A program made the position numbers and the translations under genes. Under the pieces are notes generated by a model that worked only from the letters and a program-made list of their open reading frames with translations, was not told the origin of the DNA and made no database searches. Positions 55,958 to 64,000 of a stretch of 64,000 bases of DNA are shown piece after piece (within the stretch, counting starts at the first letter, position 1; every line of letters starts with the position of its first letter). The DNA comes from Trematomus loennbergii (Eukaryota > Chordata > Actinopteri > Perciformes > Nototheniidae): positions 12,690,643 through 12,754,642 of the forward strand of contig JAAOOA010000027.1 in assembly GCA_012861695.1 (NCBI GenBank), read 5' to 3'.

Positions 55958-56549
55958 AAGGACCTCCAGGAGGCCTTGTGCTGCTACACCGCAGACACCC
56001 TCATCGACATCGACACAGTAAAAGAATTCTGTCAGAAGAGTTCTAAATGGATACTAAGAGGGAGAAAGAGTTGGATATGATGATTGACATCAAAACCAGG
56101 GCAGATAACATTGACCTCAGCATCGGCCATGTTACCCAGTCACAGACCAGAGGTAAAGCCTTTCTGGAATATATGAAGAGCAGGTAACCCAGGGTACTGC
56201 AGACGGCAGGCGAGCAGAGCTGGAGGAGGAGCTGGCTGCTCTGTTGAAGTCCACTCTGGAAGGCCTGGGGAAGCTCGACTGCTTCTTGGATGCGGTGGAG
56301 AATCTGGCGGTCACCTCACTTCATTTGTTCTGGAAGAGAACCAGGTGTTACATCTGCCAGGAGGGATCAGCCCTGTAACGTTCAGCTTGTCATCATTGCT
56401 GCACGGAAGATCTGCCCTCACCTCCTCGAGTTTAAAAGAGATGCAGACGCCTTCTTCCGCCCCAAACTTCAGAATGTGGAAGTGCTGGCATATCAGCTGG
56501 ACAAATACATAAGGACCACTCAGCAAATCTGTGAGGAGTTAGAGAAAAG
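55958..56549 (+). pseudogene. APOL-like copy E, exon 2 (five one-base losses)
   Basis: 592 bases between GTTATAG and GTAAAG. It matches copies A and C along its length but lacks single bases near 55958, 56055, 56182, 56330 and 56380. No frame runs through. Confidence 0.75.
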
Positions 56550-56626
56550 GTAAAGACCCTAAAATAATATGCACACTTCGCAAAATAAACATCTATGATA
56601 AAAAATATTTTTTCTGTTTTTCACAG

Positions 56627-56746
56627 CTCCTTCTGTGACTTTTGCCTGAAGATGAACGACGATACTCTGGTAGACCTCGCTGTGGATTTGTCTGAAGATG
56701 ACACACAAAGGATGCTTCATCACATTAATCAGCTCGATGAACTCAG
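56627..56746 (+). CDS. APOL-like copy E, exon 3
   Basis: 120 bases, open, borders TTTTTCACAG and GTACG. One change relative to copy A (LDELR for LEELR). Confidence 0.75.
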
Positions 56747-57778
56747 GTACGTGTAACACCTTTATGTGGTTTTTGTCAAAACAGCTGTGCAAGGTCTGAT
56801 GAGTGATGATAATGAAAACTATGACATGCAAACTAATATTATTAACTTGCTTGTTGTTTGTAGCATAGACCAACACACATCTTTGTACAGATGTAAATAA
56901 TTCCCAAATGATTGACTAATGTCTTTGGTTAGCAACTAACATACCTCCAACGCTCTGTCATGTCAAACTTAATCAATTTAATAGCCAGACTTTGTTTTTG
57001 TGAATACATTTCTGCAAAAATGCCTTCAAGCTCAGATTTACTGTATGTTTAGTGATAATTAGCCACGTATATATTGTTACTGATATTTCATATGAATATT
57101 TACTGTATTGAAGCTATATAATCAGTTTATATTGTGTAGCTTATTTCACAGAAAAATCGTGTTATCAAATATGATACAGCAGGTACAGTATTTTAGTGTC
57201 TTGTAATGCATTTCATGAAGCAATCTGCATTATGCTTACCACAATGCCAAAAACACCTTTTAGATGATTTAATTAAATTGATTAAAGATTAAAATGTCAT
57301 AGTTAAAATATAGAAAGTAGAAATTTAGATATTGATGTGGTTTCCTTTGTAACCTGGTCTCATGCTAATGTTGCAATAATAATTGTTATTTATTGTCACT
57401 ACTTATTGATTTTCTGTCTAAACAATTCCTTGGTTACAATAAAACAACATACGACAAGGCAAAATTAAGGCTTGTAAAACGGCTCCTGTTAAAAAAAAAG
57501 AGATAAAAATCAGTTGAAATGTTCAAATCTTCTAAATGTAATAATCAATATTTGATTTAGCAGCAACTCCTTGTTCAGCAGGAGTAAATACTATTGTATG
57601 TTTTCATTTTCTTACTATTTAGTTTTTTTAATGTTGATTTTATTGCACTTTGTAGTCTCCTAATGTCTCACAAAAAGGAAATCCAATATTTGGATACTGT
57701 ATTATGGGTTACATACTTACTTCTTGAGATTTATCATGTTATTTTCAATTTTTTTAATTTCTCTTTTCTCATCGTCAG

Positions 57779-58727
57779 GATGAACCAGAGCTTCCGAGTG
57801 GTGTTCTTGTATCAGGACGAACCCTGCTCTGGCTTCATCGATGAGTTTAAAGAGCGACAGCCGAGGATGGAACAGTCTCTAAAGGACCTGGAGGAGCATG
57901 CTGTGCAGTTAGACAGGATGAATAAGGGAGCAAAGATCTCCAGTGTGGCAGGCAGCTCAGTGGGGGCAGTAGGAGGTGTGCTCTCCATCGTTGGTTTGGC
58001 TTTAATTCCTGTAACAGCTGGAGTGTCTTTGGCTCTGACATTGACCGGGGTAGGCATGGGAATTACAAGCGGAGTCAACAGCGCTGTCACCACCGCCACA
58101 GAGATTGGAGTAAACCTTAAACATCAAAGCAAAGCCAAAGAAGTGTTTGAGAGCTTCATGGAGGATGTGCAGATTCTCCAGGATTGTCTGGAGGAGGTCA
58201 CCAAAAAAGGAACAAGCGGGAAAGATATTGCTCTCGGCAAATTGGTATATAGTGCTGGCACTATTGCAAAAGGTAGTGATTCATTAGTTGATGCAGCCTC
58301 TGCTTTCAAGGTGTTAAAAAGTGAAGAGCTGGTGGCAGATATCCCAGATATCGGTCAGGCAGCAGTCAAAGGGCCTCTTGCCCTCTCCAAGTCAGCCAGG
58401 GCCGGTCTCATCGGGCTCAATGCTCTGTTCCTCGGCATGGATATCTTCTTCATCTGTAAAGATAGCATGAGTCTGGCCAAAGGAAGCGAGACTGAATTTT
58501 CTAAGTTTATCAGAGCCAGAGCAGCACTTTGGAGATCAGAGGTGGATTCAATGCAGATGATCCATGACTCCCTCTGTGAAGGTTTGCAGACATCAAAAGA
58601 AAACAAAGCTATCCTGGAGATGTCATTTTATCCAGAGAGGAAGATGAAGAGACGCAGAAAAAACAAAATGGAAGATTTGTTTCCCATTTTGGAAGAAAAA
58701 CAAAAACAGCTTTGTTTAATACAGTAG
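57779..58727 (+). CDS. APOL-like copy E, exon 4 (open)
   Basis: It follows ATCGTCAG and runs 315 codons to TAG. Residues 1-50 form an amphipathic helical part (EQSLKDLEEHAVQLDRMNKG). Residues about 54-104 are the glycine-rich hydrophobic core (VGLALIPVTAGVSLALTL). Residues 121-141 form a helix (EVFESFMEDVQILQDCLEEV). 144-160 is the type 2 segment, and 209-228 the second hydrophobic stretch (LIGLNALFLGMDIFFICKDS). The tail is strongly basic (ERKMKRRRKNKM) and ends KQKQLCLIQ. This is the best-preserved terminal exon in the window. Confidence 0.8.
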
Positions 58728-58799
58728 TGAACACCAAACAAAGACACCTACTGAATTTGAGGTTTTTTTTCCAAATCTGGATCTGAAATCTGTATAATC

Positions 58800-59582
<783 letters not shown>

Positions 59583-60212
59583 CATGTCAATAAAACAATC
59601 AAAAATCAATGACATTGTGTATACAACCCAATACCACAAATTACACATTTGTATCGGAGGGCTTCACAGACTGTACAGCATACAACACACTCTGTCTTCA
59701 GACCCATGCAGTGCACAAGAGAAACTCCACAATTAACGGGTAAAAATTTGAGAAACGTCCGGAAGCAACTGAAGAGGGATCGGAAGGACGGACAGATGTG
59801 CAAAAGATGTTGTGTGTACAGAATAAATGAAGAACATTCTATAATTTGTATGATCTGTATTATTTGTATGTATAATTCTAACTATATATTTTTCTTGTAC
59901 AAATTAATCAATAAAGTTTTAAGTAGTTAAACATTGTTTCTGTTGTTCCGATGCTATACTAGAATTATTTGAAATTATTTTCTCCAAGCTTTTCAATCAC
60001 ATCATCATATTTTATGCATTCGATCTCTCGTAATGATAATGCCGGCAGCTCAGCACAGCCGGTAGTCAGTCAGAGTCAGGTCAACCGGAGAGAGTTGAGT
60101 TACTAAACAACTCCAGCTGAAGTCAATAACTTTGTAAGTCAAGGAAGAGAGAGGGGACTAGCCATCTGTATAATTTCCCCGCAGCGAGGCTCCCCCCGTT
60201 GACAATCCACTA

Positions 60213-60620
60213 GCGCAGTGTTTCTCAAACTTTTTCATACCAAGGACCACTTAACCAATAAAAAAACACTCACGGACCACCTAACTCCACAAATATCCAA
60301 AACAATAGGCCTGCTTACCACTCCAACAGTACATAACAGCCTAATAATGACAGCTTAACCTTCTCTACATCGCCTCGTTCACACAATAAATCAAAAATAC
60401 AAATACAACTACAGATCATAAGCATTTTGTTCAAATGCGATTTAAAATGCTCTCAGGTTTTACGCCTCTTATGAAATGTAGACTACATTTATTACGGAGT
60501 TTATGTCCGAGACAACAGACTACTGAGAGATATGTTGAAATTGAACGTAAACTATATCAAACACCACATCCATGGCAATTAACCCATTTTTGCCCGCTAT
60601 TTAAATTGACTTTGGTTGAA
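60213..60620. mobile_element. hAT end fragment, duplicate of 26205
   Basis: It starts CAGTGTTTCTCAAACTTTTT followed by CATACCAAGGACCACTTAAC. This is the left end of a hAT-type element; its right end was not found. Confidence 0.45.
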
Positions 60621-60625
60621 GTTAA

Positions 60626-62542
60626 AGGAGAGGTGTCATGCTTTTCCGGTTATTACCCATCCCCTTGTGTGTTATGAAGGTTTTTATGCATGTAAATTGT
60701 CTGCAGAGTCAAAAACCCTCAAAATACACCCTGTAGCGAGTAAAACTCTAACACAGCCCCAAAACGCCTCATTGGAGATTTCTCATTTTCCATTGTTTAC
60801 TTCCTGGGTATCGCTACGTAGGGATACCCAGTAGCCACGCCCAGAGCTATGGCCGCACCCTCTGCCAGCCTTTCACGTAAAACAAAGCTTCCCAAAACCT
60901 TTCAGCGATTCATGCCGGATGTGTACAGCGTAGGGCACTGAAGAACGATGCTGTTCCTACTTTGTTTGGACCAGCGGGAGATTCGGGTACACAACTTGTA
61001 AGTATTCATTGTTGTTTGTGTATTTATGATGTTTAAAACAAACAAGTTATCTACCACGACTGTTTAAATGGGTAAACGTTTTTCTACGTTGAAATGCTCT
61101 CCGCAGACCCATGCTCACAGCGTTATAAACCTTTTTCTTACTCAATATCAAGCCACACTTCTTGTTTTTACTTCGGCTGTGAGTGTTTGTGTGTGTTCAG
61201 GATGAGTTTGGCTTGTTCTAGCTGTATCGCCAAGCCTGTCTGCTCCTCCAGCAGTGTGTGTGTCTGTGTGTGTGTGAGCAGTTATAACTAAGTTGCTAGC
61301 GTTTCCATATATCAACTCCAATGTTAGCAGATGGCCTTACATGTATCTCATAGCTGGAGAATGTCTGCAATCACACACGAAATACTCATAGACAGTATAC
61401 TCCGGGTGATTTACCGTACGGTCAGTACATTATAGTTGGCGTTCCTGGCGTGTATGCTACCGAGCTACCGTTCATAGCGTGTATGCTACATAGCTAAACA
61501 AGAAGGCCAGCTAGAGCTAGACATGCTAGGGAAAACATTGTTTTCATGCCAGCTACAATGAATGACTGAACGTAGCAGACTACCCGTATAAGATTGCAAT
61601 TGTAAACATGTTCTTGCTAGCCTAGACTAGCTGTTGTTCATAGTAGATTGGCATATTACACTGAACAACTAGTAAACGTAGATTAGCATATTAGCTGGCA
61701 AGCTAACTGTGTTGATTAGATAGATAGATTAGATAGATACACACTCCTACCACAACTACTACTAACGCATCTAAAACAACTAAGTTTCTCTAATATTTTG
61801 TGATTTGCATTTGATTTCATCCAGCCAGATCAGGAAACTCCTGGCGTATCTGGCGGCACACACACGGGATGACCACTCTGATGCCTCGTCCTAAAAAGCC
61901 CCAGCACTAGCTTAAAGCTGCGATAGGCAAGATGCCGAAAGCGCATATAAGGGAGGAATGGATGATATACAGTGTATATATGTATATTTACGCATGTTCA
62001 TTTTGTACATTTCTAAAAATAAAGTTTGATGGAAATACTTAGTATCCTTTCTTCCCTGAATTATTTGCTCCTATAACATATCATTCATATATAGCAAACC
62101 ATGATTTGATTTCTCATCAAACAGTAGTAGTTTATTACAGGTAAAAATAACTTACTCTTCTATAACAACATTTGTAGGTACAGTTCGGTTAGTTAGCGTA
62201 TAAATATACGGCTGTACCGACGCCATTATAAGACTGATGTTCTGCTCAGAGCGAGCCGAAAAAAGCACTGTTAGGCATGGGCGGAGCCTCTCTGGTGGTT
62301 GACTAATCAGAACAGAGTGCCCGAGCTGACCAATCGGAGCACACTGGGCTCTCAGGGAGGGGGCGGCAAGAGCTGCAACGAGCCGTTTAGTGGAGAGAGT
62401 GAATACTGCTGAATACACACACTTTACAGAGATGCTGTATGCAAAACCAATGTGAGTTTGGAAAAATGCACAGTATAAATCTATTTTAGTATACCTCAAC
62501 AATGGAATTATGATCAGTGGAAATGGCCATGACACCTCTCCT
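60626..62542. mobile_element. 1.9-kb TTAA-target element
   Basis: Ends AGGAGAGGTGTCATG and CATGACACCTCTCCT are perfectly inverted, with TTAA on both sides (60622-60625 and 62543-62546). The duplicated locus at 26612 has one TTAA (GTTGAAGTTAATACAAATA), an exact empty site. Internally there is a splice-like and poly-A-like layout (AATAAAG near 62019) but no recognised transposase. The minus-strand frame at 62152-62607 crosses the right border and is not credible. Superfamily piggyBac or Kolobok. Confidence 0.85.
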
Positions 62543-63601
62543 TTAATACAAATATTGATATTATATATAGATATATAGCATATAATTGATGCAGTCTTTC
62601 TGAACACTTTTAAATAAAATACTGCAAATGAAGAATATTTTTAATGTTCTGCACAGATAGTGCCTTAACTTGAATTTGAAAACACGTGGCAACTTTATTA
62701 ATACAGTAGATGAAAAGATGTATGGAAGGATCAATTCTTCATGGGCTTCAATGGCTCTCTAGATAAAGGGCGTTTTATGGTTGCTTGTATAATCCTCAGA
62801 TAGTGGTTTGTTTAAAAAACTAGTGACATTTGAATAAATATTGAAAAAAAGGGCTCCAAAAAAGGCATATAACCTGGCCGGCTTAACGAGTCTGTATTTC
62901 TTCAAGCACCAAGATTCATAGTTTATAAAGTACAATTCTGGGCCATTGATTGTGTTATTTCTCCAAACACATACAGTAAAAATGCCTGTTTTGAAGCCTT
63001 AAAATGGTGCAGGAAAAGGACTTTACATTGTATTATACTTAAAGACAGAACTATTCAGTTAAGAGAAGAGAAAAAAGGAAAGACAATTGTTATAATGGGT
63101 GATGTAACATTAATGACAGACATAATATGAGGTCCTTGGCAGTTGGCACTCAGACTCTAGGGGTCATTTTGCGATCATGGGGCATCACCCTTGTATACAG
63201 CATCAGGACAATATCATATGGAGTCAGACACTGGAAGTGTGCTGGAGGCGTTGACTGGGACTGATGGAAGGATGAGGCTGATGAGACTGAAGAATCTGCG
63301 AGGAACGAACTAGCGGCAGAGAAATAATTATATATTAAAAGACAGCAACATCATAAGAGGCCAACCAGAGTGACAGAGTGTGTCACTTTGCTGAAGGATA
63401 GTTGTGACCAGTCTCTAAAGACTTTCCAAGGTGTAAAAATGCTGCTGCCGGAGTACTGACTGGAAGTATTGCTGATAATATGTCCACCATATCCTCTTAA
63501 AATACTCTGTCCAATAATATCACTCTCAGGAAGAAAGGTTTTTGAATGCTTATTAAAAATAGCAGAAAAACATGCATTCTTGTACTCAGGAGGGGACATT
63601 A

Positions 63602-64000
63602 GCCGCGTTCACACCAGAGTACTTTTCACCGTACTTTTCGCGTTTAGTTCCGTTAGTACCCCTTATGTCGCGTTCACACCAAAAATCGTACTTAATCTCG
63701 GGAACTTTTACCCCCATTTTTAGAGCCCGCTGAGAGATCGTACTTTCCTGTGGGTGAAAAGTGCCCCAGTGCTGATTGGCTGGGCGAATTGCAAACCACG
63801 CCCCGTACAACTGTGAAAATGTTTGTAGAGCCGCCATTGTTTTTCCTCGCTACAAAAACCCAGCGCACAGAGTAGTTTGTTTTTTAACGCAGTTATGGCA
63901 AACATCAGGAAATCATCGGAGCGATGGAGTGATGAGGAGGTATCAGCGCTTCTGGACATCTACGCCGAGGACGCGACCCAGGGAATGCTGCTGAAGCCAG
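63602..64000 (+). mobile_element. Harbinger-type element, left part, cut by window edge
   Basis: It starts CCGCGTTCACACCAGAGTAC, similar in form to the ends of the Harbinger copies, with a second CGCGTTCACACC at 63669. It is absent from the duplicated locus after 29025. It carries the Myb-like frame at 63895. Confidence 0.65.
63895..64000 (+). CDS. Myb/SANT-like Harbinger protein, N-terminus, open at window edge
   Basis: ATG at 63895 opens a frame that is still open after 35 codons: MANIRKSSERWSDEEVSALL then DIYAEDATQGMLLKP. The pattern E-R-W-S-D-E-x-V-S-A-L-L-x-I-Y matches the minus-strand exons at 32270-32420 and 54745-54880. In Harbinger elements this protein binds the transposon ends and helps the transposase enter the nucleus. 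The preceding Harbinger-like terminus at 63602 supports the assignment. Confidence 0.65.
   Translation, partial: MANIRKSSERWSDEEVSALLDIYAEDATQGMLLKP

Larger units (their letters stand above)
46982..58727 (+). pseudogene. Apolipoprotein L-like gene copy E (type 2), exon 2 heavily frameshifted
   Basis: Exons are 46982-46995 (M-S-A-A-R), 55958-56549, 56627-56746 and 57779-58727. Intron 1 is about 9 kb and holds a fold-back element, a long-TIR element and a TTAA element with a Harbinger insertion. Exon 2 has five one-base losses relative to copy A (near 55958, 56055, 56182, 56330 and 56380). Exons 3 and 4 are fully open. Exon 4 encodes 315 residues with both hydrophobic stretches and ends basic plus CLIQ. 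An in-frame gap of about 20 codons near 58333 removes the AVSAGKVAVQEGKALRSVPR segment of copies A and C. If exon 2 is skipped, exons 1, 3 and 4 join in frame. The clustering of lesions in exon 2 alone could mean decay, relaxed need for exon 2, or local sequence error. Confidence 0.55.
59583..63599. repeat. Segmental duplication, copy 2 (after gene E)
   Basis: It is colinear with 24490-29030 after gene B. It starts in the 3' UTR (AATAAA at 59910-59915) and runs to GAGGGGACATT at 63599. It lacks the two elements found at 27117 and 27673 in copy 1 and has its own 1.9-kb TTAA element. Confidence 0.85.

Noticed and set aside
57812..58099. Minus-strand frames antisense to APOL-like exon 4, recurring in every copy
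   Set aside because: They recur only because the exon is conserved; the plus-strand frame has the domain pattern and splice sites.
62152..62607. 151-codon minus-strand frame
   Set aside because: It crosses the right border of the TTAA element and has no recognisable domain.

Overview
This is teleost-type nuclear DNA. It has AT-rich intergenic sequence, GT/AG introns in constant phase, long CA/GT and AT microsatellites, a V-type tRNA SINE, a DIRS1-like retrotransposon and many hAT, PIF/Harbinger and TTAA-target DNA elements. The exact species cannot be named from the sequence. No bacterial-style genes, rRNA genes, free-standing tRNA genes or CRISPR arrays were seen.

The only host gene family is a tandem cluster of apolipoprotein L-like genes on the + strand. 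I call the copies A (2882-15198), B (16182-24290), C (35208-41359), D (44687-45311, truncated) and E (46982-58727). A sixth unit survives only as a first exon (25217) and a 3' UTR (34178-34460). Each full copy has four coding exons: a 14-base exon (M-S-A-x-R), a ~597-base exon 2, a 120-base exon 3, and a ~950-base exon 4 with the glycine-rich hydrophobic core typical of APOL proteins. All introns are phase 2. Exon 4 falls into two subtypes with different C-termini. Type 1 (A, C; D by its body) ends in a KxKxx-like tail. Type 2 (B, E) ends in a basic stretch plus CLIQ, a CaaX-box match. The order type1-type2-(remnant)-type1-type1(truncated)-type2, and the shared flanks after B and after E, indicate duplication of a type1+type2 block. 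Every copy has some lesion. Exon 2 is broken in B, C and E, and exon 4 plus its splice acceptor in A. Exons 3 and 4 of B and E are fully open.

The introns and flanks are packed with nested transposons, and the paralogous copies serve as empty-site controls. In A, intron 1 holds a short Ty3/gypsy element (3413-4983). Intron 3 holds a hAT element (6463-13996), itself split by a DIRS retrotransposon (about 7351-13610), which carries a small hAT MITE (7491-7768). In B, intron 3 holds an L2-like LINE, a 3-bp-target Harbinger-like element and a long-TIR fold-back element. In C and E, intron 1 holds a TTAA-type element invaded by hAT-like and PIF/Harbinger elements. The flanks after B and after E (24490-29030 and 59583-63599) are duplicates that differ by precise insertions.

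The two large PIF/Harbinger copies (29040-32730 and 51987-55184) keep remnants of a transposase on + and a Myb-like protein on -. A further Harbinger-type unit with an open Myb-like reading frame starts at 63602 and runs off the right edge.
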